Source of the DNA: an uncultured Lachnospiraceae bacterium
GTDB taxonomy: Bacteria > Bacillota > Clostridia > Lachnospirales > Lachnospiraceae
DNA: 18,733 nt
Reading direction: 5' to 3'
Assembly: GCA_905236365.1 (NCBI GenBank)
Contig: CAJOPP010000289.1
Location: 1 to 18,733, forward strand
Position numbers and translations under genes: made by a program. Below the pieces are notes generated by a model that ran no database searches, was not told the origin of the DNA, and saw only the letters and a program-made list of their open reading frames with translations. This document shows positions 8,035 through 15,183 of the stretch, in pieces. Numbering within the stretch: the first letter of the stretch is position 1; every line of letters begins with the position of its first letter.

Positions 8035-8478
8035 ATGAAAAATAAAGGATTTTCTTTGGTAGAATTGATTATTGTTATAGCAATTATGGCGATATTGGCT
8101 GGGGCTTTAGTTCCGACTTTAATCAAGTATATCAATAATGCAAGGTTGAGCAACGACATCAATACGGGCAGAGAGATTGCAAATGCAATTATGGAAGCAG
8201 TAACGTCAGAAGATGCTTATGAATCAGCGGAGGAACATACAACACCGGTTAAAGTGAATGAGATGGATGGTCCTGACTTTAAGGCTGAGGTGTTTGAAAT
8301 TATATCGATGACCAACGTAAAAGGAACGGCGAAAAAAGATGTTGATGGTAGTTTGTTTCCAAGTCAGGATTTTTATTATACCTTGGATTCTAAGCGAAAT
8401 AAAGTAGAAGTCTTTTATGGAGATAAAACAAGTGCTTATATGGTCTATCCTATCGCTGGAAACAAGATTGCAAAATAA
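8035..8478 (+). CDS. Type IV pilin-like (prepilin) protein, orphan
   Basis: The protein has 147 residues and begins with a class III signal: a short basic leader MKNKG, then the cut site G5/F6 and FSLVE, with Glu at +5 of the mature protein, followed by a hydrophobic helix LIIVIAIMAILAGALVPTLI (about 11-30). Prepilin peptidase would cut after Gly5 and methylate Phe6. The C-terminal part is short and acidic to neutral with no cysteines, which suggests a small pseudopilin-like head. No prepilin peptidase, PilB, PilC or PilT gene is in this window, so assembly would need machinery encoded elsewhere. The start follows AAAGGGGGAAATATT. There is no terminator before the tRNA promoter, so readthrough into the tRNA-Gly unit is possible. 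Pilus structural role versus secretion or DNA-uptake pseudopilin cannot be decided. Confidence 0.88.
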   Translation: MKNKGFSLVELIIVIAIMAILAGALVPTLIKYINNARLSNDINTGREIANAIMEAVTSEDAYESAEEHTTPVKVNEMDGPDFKAEVFEIISMTNVKGTAKKDVDGSLFPSQDFYYTLDSKRNKVEVFYGDKTSAYMVYPIAGNKIAK

Positions 8479-8502
8479 AAAATAAAAAAATTAAAAAAAG
8501 TG

Positions 8503-8531
8503 TTGACAAATGTATTTTTGTTTGGTATATT
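8503..8531 (+). promoter_or_regulatory. Strong promoter of tRNA-Gly
   Basis: The consensus -35 TTGACA (8503-8508), a 17-bp spacer and the -10 TATATT (8526-8531) lie 20 bp before the tRNA. This is the best promoter match in the window, as is usual for stable RNA genes. Confidence 0.85.
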
Positions 8532-8551
8532 ATTACTTGTCGTTAGGACAT

Positions 8552-8623
<72 letters not shown>

Positions 8624-8626
8624 TAT

Positions 8627-8658
8627 GCTTGAAAGTTTTTACTTTCAAGCTTTTTTTT
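8627..8658 (+). terminator. Intrinsic terminator of tRNA-Gly
   Basis: GCTTGAAAGT (8627-8636) pairs perfectly with ACTTTCAAGC (8641-8650) around TTTT, followed by eight T residues. It would also end any transcript reading through from the pilin-like gene. Confidence 0.93.
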
Positions 8659-8782
8659 GTCTTTGGTTACGTTACATATGATGTTATGATATCTATAAAC
8701 GGATTCGAGTTCGATGCCGTGTTTTGAGATTGAATCTAAAAAATATATTACAGTCTGTTATAAAAGCAGAGGGAAGGGAAAG

Positions 8783-9382
8783 ATGATGGCGAGAGAATGC
8801 GAGAGTTCTTTTTTTGCAATGATTTCAAGGATGAAATATATAAATCGATGGGCGTTAATGCGAAATTCTTATCCGGAAAATATTAGTGAACACTCATTAG
8901 AGGTTGCTATGTTGGCACACGTATTGGCGTTGATCAGTAACAAAAAATATGGGAATTCGCTTGATGTGGAAAGAGCGGCTTTGATCGGAATGTATCATGA
9001 TTGCACAGAAATTCTTACGGGGGATATGCCAACTCCTATCAAATACTATAATTCAGAAACAAAAGAAGTATACAAAAATGTGGAAAAACAGGCCGCAAAG
9101 GAATTGCTATCCATGCTTCCGGATTATTTATATGAAGAATATGAGACAATTTTTTTTAAACAGAAAGAAGAGGAATATTTATGGAAACTGGTCAAGGCGG
9201 CAGATTGTCTGTCTGCTTATATTAAGTGCATAGAAGAAGAAAAAGCCGGAAATCGTGAATTTATCAGTGCTAAGGCAGCAATTTATGAGAAGTTGGTTGA
9301 AATGAATCTTCCTGAAGTCAGAACCTTTCTAAGTGATTTTGGAGAAGCATATAAGAAAACATTGGATGAGCTAAAAAAATAA
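8783..9382 (+). CDS. yfbR: 5'-deoxynucleotidase, YfbR family (HD domain)
   Basis: YfbR removes the phosphate from deoxyribonucleoside 5'-monophosphates with a divalent metal, balancing dNTP pools. The protein aligns by eye along its length with E. coli YfbR: FFAMISRMKYINRWALMRN near the start, then ISEHSLEVAMLAH (His37) and the HD pair MYHDCTEILTGD (His72-Asp73), with a later KAADCLSAYIKC that supplies the fourth metal-ligand Asp. The frame is open back to 8714, but homology starts at FFAM and the ribosome binding site AGGGAAGGGAAAG lies just before a double ATG at 8783/8786, so one of these is the true start, giving 198-199 residues, the normal length. No obvious promoter was found between the tRNA terminator and the gene. 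Confidence 0.92.
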   Translation: MMARECESSFFAMISRMKYINRWALMRNSYPENISEHSLEVAMLAHVLALISNKKYGNSLDVERAALIGMYHDCTEILTGDMPTPIKYYNSETKEVYKNVEKQAAKELLSMLPDYLYEEYETIFFKQKEEEYLWKLVKAADCLSAYIKCIEEEKAGNREFISAKAAIYEKLVEMNLPEVRTFLSDFGEAYKKTLDELKK

Positions 9383-9392
9383 AGAGGACTCG

Positions 9393-9421
9393 TAGACATC
9401 TAACATAAAAAATAGTATAAT
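9393..9421 (+). promoter_or_regulatory. Promoter of glgA-serS
   Basis: The -35 is TAGACA (9393-9398), the spacer 17 bp and the -10 a perfect TATAAT (9416-9421), just downstream of the yfbR stop. Transcription would start near 9428, leaving about 100 nt of leader before glgA. Confidence 0.75.
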
Positions 9422-9427
9422 GAAATA

Positions 9428-9528
9428 GATAGATTGCCTGTTGAGGTGAAAGACCGGGAGATGGTTGTGAGGTCTGATACAGAATCTTATCTTGGATAAG
9501 GAGAAAGAATGGGTATGGAGGTGGGTTT
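9428..9528 (+). promoter_or_regulatory. Leader of glgA with small hairpins and a 7-codon reading frame
   Basis: The leader contains AGACC/GGTCT (9451-9455, 9471-9475) and CTTATC-TTG-GATAAG (about 9486-9500) as weak potential helices. An ATG at 9509 preceded by AAGGAG (9498-9503) opens a 7-codon frame (MGMEVGL) whose TGA (9530-9532) overlaps the glgA ATG at 9529. No known riboswitch or T-box motif is recognised. The T-box AGGGTGG-type word expected for a serS transcript is absent. Confidence 0.35.
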
Positions 9529-10980
9529 ATGAAAAATATTTTGTTTGTTGCATCCGAAAGTGTACCGTTTATTAAAACCGGAGGATTAGCAGATGTTGTC
9601 GGAGCACTTCCGAAGATGTTTCCGAAGGAGGAATATGATGTTCGGGTTGTGATTCCGAATTATACCTGTATTCCTTGGGAATATAGAGAGAAGCTTCAAT
9701 ATGTTCATCACTTTTATATGGATTTGGGACAGCGATTCGAGAATGTTCATGTTGGTATCATGACTTGCCAGTTGGAGGGAATTACTTATTATCTGATTGA
9801 TAATGAGTATTATTTTTCAGGATGGGCACCGTATGGAACCATACGATTTGATATTGAGAAGTTTACCTTTTTTAGCAAAGCAGCATTGGCAATTCTTCCG
9901 GTAATTGGATTTAAGCCTGATGTGATTCATTGTCATGACTGGCAAACAGGACTTGTTCCTGTTTATTTAAGAACTTTATATCATGATAATCCGTTTTTTG
10001 AAGGAACTAAGGTGATTATGACGATACATAATCTGAAGTTTCAAGGAATTTGGGATGTTAAGACTTTCAAATATATTTCGGGGCTTCCGGATTATGTATT
10101 TACACCAGACCGTATGGAGTTTTACAAAGATGGTAATATGCTAAAAGCAGGTATGGTCTATTCTGATTATATTACTACGGTCAGTGACACCTATGCTGGA
10201 GAGATTCAGACTCAGGAATATGGAGAGAATCTTGATGATGTTTTGCGTTTTCATAATCGGAAACTTTGTGGAATTGTGAACGGTATTGATTATAATGTAT
10301 ATAATCCGGATACTGATGATAAATTATATAGGAACTATAATATCAGAAGTTACAAAAAAGGCAAAGCAGTGAACAAGATGGAACTTCAAAAAGAACTGGG
10401 ACTTCCGGTTGATGAGAATAAGTATATGATGGGTATCGTTTCCCGGTTGACGGATCAGAAAGGATTTGATTTGATCGATTGGGTGATGGAAGGAATTGTG
10501 GATCCAAATGTACAGCTTGTTGTTATCGGAACAGGAGAAGCAAGATACGAGAATATGTTTAAGCATTATCAATGGGTATTTTCGGATCGGGTATCTGCAA
10601 ATATTTTCTATTCCGATGAACGTGCACATCGGTTATATGCAGCAGCGGATGCAATGCTTATGCCATCCCGGTTTGAGCCTTGTGGATTAACGCAATTGAT
10701 TTCACTTCGATATGGAGCTGTGCCGATTGTAAGAGAGACAGGAGGACTTAAAGATACTGTTATTCCATATAATGAATATGAAGGAACAGGAACCGGATTT
10801 TCTTTTACCAATTACAATGCAGATGAGATGCTGAAGATTATCAACTATTCCAAGGAAATTTATTATGATCATAGAGATGATTGGAATAAGATGGTACTTA
10901 GAGGTATGAAAGAGGATTTCTCTTGGGATAAGTCTGCTGTAAAATATATGCAGTTATATGATAAAGTGCTAGGATATTAA
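9529..10980 (+). CDS. glgA: Glycogen synthase (ADP-glucose, GT5)
   Basis: The enzyme transfers glucose from ADP-glucose to the non-reducing end of a growing alpha-1,4-glucan in the cytoplasm. The length, 483 residues, matches bacterial GlgA. The N-terminal KTGGLADVVGALP (Lys16 in the ADP-glucose loop) and the C-terminal MPSRFEPCGLTQLISLRYG followed by RETGGLKDTV are the signature parts of the GT5 family; HDWQT (about 147-151) is also typical. The ATG at 9529 follows GGAGGTGGGTTT. No glgC, glgD, glgB or glgP lies nearby, so the other glycogen genes must be elsewhere. serS follows after 16 bp and is likely in the same transcript. Confidence 0.95.
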   Translation: MKNILFVASESVPFIKTGGLADVVGALPKMFPKEEYDVRVVIPNYTCIPWEYREKLQYVHHFYMDLGQRFENVHVGIMTCQLEGITYYLIDNEYYFSGWAPYGTIRFDIEKFTFFSKAALAILPVIGFKPDVIHCHDWQTGLVPVYLRTLYHDNPFFEGTKVIMTIHNLKFQGIWDVKTFKYISGLPDYVFTPDRMEFYKDGNMLKAGMVYSDYITTVSDTYAGEIQTQEYGENLDDVLRFHNRKLCGIVNGIDYNVYNPDTDDKLYRNYNIRSYKKGKAVNKMELQKELGLPVDENKYMMGIVSRLTDQKGFDLIDWVMEGIVDPNVQLVVIGTGEARYENMFKHYQWVFSDRVSANIFYSDERAHRLYAAADAMLMPSRFEPCGLTQLISLRYGAVPIVRETGGLKDTVIPYNEYEGTGTGFSFTNYNADEMLKIINYSKEIYYDHRDDWNKMVLRGMKEDFSWDKSAVKYMQLYDKVLGY

Positions 10981-10996
10981 AAAGAGGAGAGAAGAC

Positions 10997-12274
10997 ATGA
11001 TCGACATTAAATTTTTACGAGAGAACCCTGATGTCGTAAAACAGAACATCAAAAACAAATTTCAAGAGGAGAAACTTCCGTTAGTCGATGAAGTGATCGA
11101 TTTAGATGTGAAGAGCCGGGAGACGAAAGGAAAAGCGGATGCACTTCGTGCAGATCGTAATAAGATTTCTAAGCAGATTGGTGCTCTTATGGCACAAGGG
11201 AAGAAAGAGGAAGCAGAGGCTGCGAAGAAGCTTGTAACAGAGCGTTCGGAAGAGTTGGCGTCCTTGGAGGAACAGGAGAAAGATTTGCAGGAGAAGATTA
11301 CCAAGATTATGATGGTAATTCCGAATATTATCGATCCATCTGTTCCGATCGGTAAAGATGATAGCGAGAATGTTGAGATTCAAAAATATGGAGAACCGGT
11401 TATTCCGGATTATGAAATTCCGTACCATACAGAGATTATGGAACGATTTGATGGAATTGATTTGGATGCGGCTGGAAAGGTGGCTGGAAATGGTTTCTAT
11501 TATCTGATGGGAGATATTGCACGACTTCATTCTGCAATTATTTCTTATGCAAGAGATTTTATGATTGACAGGGGATTTACGTATTGTATTCCGCCTTTTA
11601 TGATTCGATCTGATGTTGTGACTGGTGTTATGAGTTTTGCAGAGATGGATGCCATGATGTATAAGATTGAAGGAGAAGATTTATATCTGATTGGTACGAG
11701 TGAACATTCCATGATCGGTAAGTTCATTAACACGATTATCAAAGAGGATCAGCTTCCAAAGACACTTACCAGTTATTCCCCATGTTTCCGTAAGGAAAAA
11801 GGAGCACATGGTATCGAGGAACGAGGTGTATATCGTATCCATCAGTTTGAAAAACAGGAGATGATTGTTGTCTGCAAACCGGAAGAGAGTAAAATTTGGT
11901 TTGATAAGTTATGGCAGAATACAGTTGATTTGTTTAGAAGCTTGGATATTCCTGTACGCACGTTGGAGTGCTGTTCTGGAGATTTGGCAGATTTGAAAGT
12001 CAAATCTATTGATGTGGAGGCGTGGTCTCCAAGACAAAAGAAGTATTTTGAGGTGGGAAGTTGTTCGAATTTGGGGGATGCACAGGCGAGAAGGTTGAAA
12101 ATTCGTGTAGAAGGAGAAAATGGCAAGTATTTTGCACATACTCTGAATAATACAGTTGTTGCTCCGCCACGCATGTTGATCGCATTTTTAGAGAATAATT
12201 TGAATGCGGATGGAACTGTAAATATTCCAACAGTATTGCAGCCTTATATGGGCGGAAAGACCAAATTACAATAA
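10997..12274 (+). CDS. serS: Seryl-tRNA synthetase
   Basis: This class II synthetase charges tRNA-Ser with serine. The protein has 425 residues. The N-terminal helical arm (about 28-105, rich in Lys/Glu/Ala) is the coiled coil that grips the long variable arm of tRNA-Ser. Motif 2 is CFRKEKG...RGVYRIHQFEKQE (about 258-280), and motif 3 lies in the C-terminal part (FAHTLNNTVVAPPRMLIAFLENN, about 377-399). The GSCSNLGDAQARRLKIR stretch fits the family. In the common bacterial form the words HTLNGS and GRT occupy the place of HTLNNT and PPR here, so this may belong to a distinct SerRS subgroup (see finding). The ribosome binding site AAGAGGAGAGAAGAC lies only 16 bp after glgA, without a T-box. 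It ends at the shared terminator with the convergent AAA gene. Confidence 0.93.
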   Translation: MIDIKFLRENPDVVKQNIKNKFQEEKLPLVDEVIDLDVKSRETKGKADALRADRNKISKQIGALMAQGKKEEAEAAKKLVTERSEELASLEEQEKDLQEKITKIMMVIPNIIDPSVPIGKDDSENVEIQKYGEPVIPDYEIPYHTEIMERFDGIDLDAAGKVAGNGFYYLMGDIARLHSAIISYARDFMIDRGFTYCIPPFMIRSDVVTGVMSFAEMDAMMYKIEGEDLYLIGTSEHSMIGKFINTIIKEDQLPKTLTSYSPCFRKEKGAHGIEERGVYRIHQFEKQEMIVVCKPEESKIWFDKLWQNTVDLFRSLDIPVRTLECCSGDLADLKVKSIDVEAWSPRQKKYFEVGSCSNLGDAQARRLKIRVEGENGKYFAHTLNNTVVAPPRMLIAFLENNLNADGTVNIPTVLQPYMGGKTKLQ

Positions 12275-12314
12275 TTTCAATGATATTTTGATTCTGTTAT
12301 TTTATATGGAACAT

Positions 12315-12355
12315 AAAAACTGGTTCTATCCTTAGAAAAGGAGAACCAGTTTTTT
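12315..12355. terminator. Bidirectional terminator between serS and the AAA ATPase gene
   Basis: AAAAACTGGTTCT (12315-12327) pairs with AGAACCAGTTTTT (12342-12354); the inner part can extend with CCTT/AAGG around AGAA. T runs follow on both strands, fitting two convergent genes. Confidence 0.88.
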
Positions 12356-12388
12356 GTTGTTGTGCAGTTGTTGAATCAATGGGATATG

Positions 12389-13834
12389 TTATTTATTAAA
12401 TGCCTGCGCAAGATCAGCTGGCGTTAAGGTTATGAGAGCTTCCGGATCGGTGGTGTTTTCTTCTAATAAACGGTTTGCCTGAGCGGAAATTGCAATGTCT
12501 AGAAAATTTCGGACATCTCTTGCATTGCCAAAATATTCGTCAGCATTGCGAACATATTCTTCCAGCTGAAGTTTTAAATAATCAGCAGCCTCATCACTTA
12601 AACGATAATCATTTTCCTTGCAGAATTTTAAAAATACTTTGAATAAATCTTCGGCATTATAATCCGGAAAGTGAAGCGTTTTCTGGAATCTTGACTTTAA
12701 TCCTGGGTTTGCCTTGATGAAATTTTCCATTAAATCAGGATATCCTGCTACGATGACGATGAGGTCTTCTCTTTCGTCTTCCATTGCTTTAACAAGGGTA
12801 TCAATTGCTTCCTGTCCAAAGTCGCCTCCTGGAGTTTCGTTTGCAAGGGAGTAAGCCTCGTCGATAAATAGGACACCACCTCTTGCTTTGTCAATTACTT
12901 CTTTTACTTTGATGGCGGTTTGTCCCATATATGCAGCTACCATACCGGAACGGTCTACTTCTACCAGATGTCCTTTGGAAAGAATACCAAGAGAACAATA
13001 GATCTGCGATAATAATCTTGCAACAGTGGTTTTTCCGGTGCCGGGATTGCCTGTAAATACAAAGTGTTTGGTGACAGAAGGTGCTTTAAGTCCGTTTTTT
13101 TTGCGAATATCGATAATTTTTAACAGGTTGATCAGATTTTTTACTTCTGCTTTGACAGAATCTAAACCAATCAGTTCGTCTAATTCATTTAGCAAAGAAT
13201 CCAGATCATCCAAAGTTTTATTGTTTTCTGAAATGTTACCTACAAAATGAGTCTCTGTCTCATCTGAGGTGATGGATTCTTCTTTTCCCTTTAACTTAAA
13301 AGGAATGCTATCTGGACGTTGGGGAGTGATTCCTCCGTTTTTGAGGTAGGAGTTAATGTTGCTTTCTAACATAAAGCGGTAACGAGTCAGCTGATTCACT
13401 TCTGCCATGTCAATATGTTTACAGTTAGTAAGAAAATCTTCTCCTATTGCCTGGAATGTCATAATGTATAGTTTTTTGATATCATAATATTTTGCTTCAT
13501 GAATGATAAATGCATCTTTGGCATGCTCTAAAAAATAATGCATAGATGCAGGGGGATGGTTTAAAAAATCTTCCCGGAGTATATTGCTCTCGGTTGCAAA
13601 GCGCCTCATGGTCGCATCATCAAAATTATAGCCTAATGATTTGTTGATGTATCGAATTTCATCTTTTGCGATTACGTGATCGGCAATCGTGAGAAATATA
13701 AGAAAATTTCGTAAATCCATACGAAGAAGTTCTTTTACACTTTCATGATAAAGGCTGTTTTTCATTAAATATCCATCAATTTTATCAGCAATAGACATGA
13801 TTGCAGTATAGACTTGTTGCGTTTCGTTATCCAT
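12389..13834 (-). CDS. CbxX/SpoVK-type AAA+ ATPase with TerB-like N-terminal region
   Basis: The protein has 481 residues from the ATG at 13834, which follows CACAAGGAGAAAGCT. The frame is open back to 13903, but that start would fall inside the promoter and lacks a binding site. The C-terminal half is a CbxX/CfqX-EccA-type AAA module: the entry LIGLDSVKAEVKNL (221-234), Walker A GNPGTGKTT (262-270), Walker B VLFIDEA (321-327), sensor 1 region IVAGYPD (361-367), SRF with the arginine finger (381-383), and a lid ending in RNFLDIAI. The N-terminal region (about 30-130) is helical with an AKDEIRYINKSLG stretch reminiscent of TerB-like domains; residues about 180-210 form a polar linker. Relatives act as remodelling motors in sporulation, RuBisCO activation or type VII secretion. 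No partner gene is next to it, so the substrate is unknown. Confidence 0.88.
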   Translation of the reverse strand: MDNETQQVYTAIMSIADKIDGYLMKNSLYHESVKELLRMDLRNFLIFLTIADHVIAKDEIRYINKSLGYNFDDATMRRFATESNILREDFLNHPPASMHYFLEHAKDAFIIHEAKYYDIKKLYIMTFQAIGEDFLTNCKHIDMAEVNQLTRYRFMLESNINSYLKNGGITPQRPDSIPFKLKGKEESITSDETETHFVGNISENNKTLDDLDSLLNELDELIGLDSVKAEVKNLINLLKIIDIRKKNGLKAPSVTKHFVFTGNPGTGKTTVARLLSQIYCSLGILSKGHLVEVDRSGMVAAYMGQTAIKVKEVIDKARGGVLFIDEAYSLANETPGGDFGQEAIDTLVKAMEDEREDLIVIVAGYPDLMENFIKANPGLKSRFQKTLHFPDYNAEDLFKVFLKFCKENDYRLSDEAADYLKLQLEEYVRNADEYFGNARDVRNFLDIAISAQANRLLEENTTDPEALITLTPADLAQAFNK

Positions 13835-13874
13835 AGCTTTCTCCTTGTGTTTATATTTACTTTTACTGTATATT

Positions 13875-13903
13875 ATCATAACAAAAATTAAGAGGAGTAT
13901 CAA
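13875..13903 (-). promoter_or_regulatory. Promoter of the AAA ATPase gene
   Basis: On the minus strand: -35 TTGATA (13903-13898), 17-bp spacer, -10 TATGAT (13880-13875). It lies 41 bp before the ATG at 13834 and confirms that the coding region begins there and not at the earlier in-frame start. Confidence 0.65.
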
Positions 13904-13936
13904 TAAGAGAATAAAAAAGTTATAACACTTTTAGGG

Positions 13937-14190
13937 TTTAGCGTCATAGTTCAGCGGTTAAAAAGATGCTTTGGTTACAGTAACATATTCTACTAAGAAA
14001 TCCGGTGGCTTATCGATTGACTATAGCTTGAAATGAGATGAAAAATCTCCGGGTATTGTTCATTAGCTGGCAACTTTTACAGTTTACTGGTAGACACGGA
14101 AATGGTAACGGAATAGTAATGTTTAATCGTAACAGTTCGGTGGTTAGCCGGACACATGGGTGACGAACGTCTGAACAGTAACGTAACGCT
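13937..14190 (+). other. Gene-free region with multiple potential RNA helices and tRNA-arm-like words
   Basis: No reading frame is supported in 13904-14381. Potential pairings include a closing helix TTAGCGT (13938-13944) with ACGCTTAA (14186-14193, one bulged T); the palindrome GTTACAGTAAC (13974-13984); GAGAT-GAAAA-ATCTC (14035-14049); and GTTCGG-TGGTTAG-CCGGAC (14135-14153, one G-U pair). The word GTAAC occurs five times. Two places, ATAGTTCAGCGGTTA (13946-13960) and AGTTCGGTGGTTAG (14134-14147), look like tRNA D-arms, but no full cloverleaf follows either. It could be an unknown structured RNA, decayed repeats or tRNA remnants. Strand is uncertain, no clear promoter or terminator frames it, and known RNAs (tmRNA, RNase P, 6S, SRP) were not recognised. 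Confidence 0.3.
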
Positions 14191-14207
14191 TAATTATTGT
14201 ATTGGAA

Positions 14208-14298
14208 AATGGAATGTAGGCTTGAAAAAATATGGTTTTGATGCTAATATAGTTAGCGTATGTAAAATTATGGGTTGCTAACTATTCAAAATTCCATT
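14208..14298. promoter_or_regulatory. Nested inverted repeats around the yebC promoter
   Basis: Outer arms AATGGAAT (14208-14215) and ATTCCATT (14291-14298) flank inner arms ATAGTTAGC (14249-14257) and GCTAACTAT (14277-14285). The inner pair, 9 bp perfect with a 19-nt spacer, begins at the last bases of the -10 box and spans the predicted start, so it could be an operator or a hairpin at the 5' end of the mRNA. Confidence 0.4.
14222..14250 (+). promoter_or_regulatory. Promoter of yebC
   Basis: The -35 is TTGAAA (14222-14227), the spacer 17 bp and the -10 TAATAT (14245-14250). Transcription would start near 14257, leaving a leader of about 125 nt before yebC. Confidence 0.6.
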
Positions 14299-14381
14299 AG
14301 AGAACGTTGTTGCATGGAAATCTTTTGTTTTGAATTTTTTTTGATGGTTGCGACTAGTTTAAAAAGATAGGAGTATGAGAA

Positions 14382-15110
14382 ATGTCAGGACACTCAAAGT
14401 TTGCCAATATTAAGCATAAAAAAGAAAAGAATGATGCGGCAAAGGGAAAAATTTTCACAATTATTGGACGAGAAATCGCAGTTGCAGTAAAGGAAGGCGG
14501 ACCGGATCCAAATAATAATTCGAAGTTGCGTGATGTCATTGCGAAGGCTAAAGCCAATAATATGCCGAATGATACTATTGAACGAGGGATCAAGAAAGCA
14601 GCTGGTGATGCAAATTCGGTAAATTATGTATCAATTACATATGAGGGGTATGGTCCAAATGGTACTGCAATTATAGTAGATGCATTAACAGACAATAAAA
14701 ATCGTACAGCGTCGAATGTAAGAAATGCATTTACGAAGGGTGGAGGAAATGTTGGAACAACTGGTTGTGTGTCTTTTATGTTTGATCAAAAAGGTCAGAT
14801 TATCATTGATAAAGAAGAATGTGAATTAGAAGCAGATGATCTGATGATGATTGCATTAGATGCTGGTGCAGAAGATTTTACAGAGGAGGAAGACAGTTTT
14901 GAAATTCTGACATCGCCGGAAGATTTTTCAGCAGTGCGCGAAGCTTTGGAAGGTGAGAAGATTCCAATGGTTTCAGCAGAAGTGACAATGGTTCCGCAGA
15001 CATGGGTGGAACTCAACAGTGAGGAAGATATCAAGAAAATGAACAGGATATTAGATTTGTTAGATGAAGATGATGATGTTCAGGCTGTTTATCATAACTG
15101 GGATGAGTAG
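14382..15110 (+). CDS. yebC: YebC/TACO1 family protein
   Basis: The 242-residue protein begins with the family signature MSGHSKFANIKHKKEKNDA and continues with KGKIFTIIGREIAVAVKEGG and NMPNDTIERGIKKA; the later acidic part (EEDSFEILTSPEDF) fits domains 2 and 3. The length is normal for the family. The family was long annotated as DNA-binding transcriptional regulators; later work on YebC and mitochondrial TACO1 points to a role on the ribosome in relieving stalls at proline-rich stretches. It acts in the cytoplasm. The ATG at 14382 follows GATAGGAGTATGAGAA. It is the first gene of a plus-strand group with ychF and lgt, although the 73-bp gap to ychF may hold a weak second promoter. Confidence 0.95.
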   Translation: MSGHSKFANIKHKKEKNDAAKGKIFTIIGREIAVAVKEGGPDPNNNSKLRDVIAKAKANNMPNDTIERGIKKAAGDANSVNYVSITYEGYGPNGTAIIVDALTDNKNRTASNVRNAFTKGGGNVGTTGCVSFMFDQKGQIIIDKEECELEADDLMMIALDAGAEDFTEEEDSFEILTSPEDFSAVREALEGEKIPMVSAEVTMVPQTWVELNSEEDIKKMNRILDLLDEDDDVQAVYHNWDE

Positions 15111-15183
15111 TAAATAAGTTATTTTTAGAATGTGTTCTATGATATCGATAATATGATTGAGTGAATAGATAAAGGAGATACCT

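Noticed and set aside
8714..8782. Earlier start for YfbR adding 23 residues
   Set aside because: No binding site precedes it, and homology to YfbR begins only near the double ATG at 8783.
10981..10996. T-box riboswitch for serS
   Set aside because: Only 16 bp separate glgA and serS, and the leader of glgA lacks T-box conserved words.
13835..13903. N-terminal extension of the AAA ATPase (hydrophobic MILLLIFVMII start suggesting a membrane helix)
   Set aside because: It would start within the -35 box of the promoter and has no ribosome binding site; the ATG at 13834 has a good AAGGAG.
13940..14012. A complete tRNA gene starting at GCGTCATAGTTCAGCGGTTA
   Set aside because: The D-arm-like word is there, but no matching GAAC, anticodon stem, T loop (TTCGA) or acceptor partner follows.
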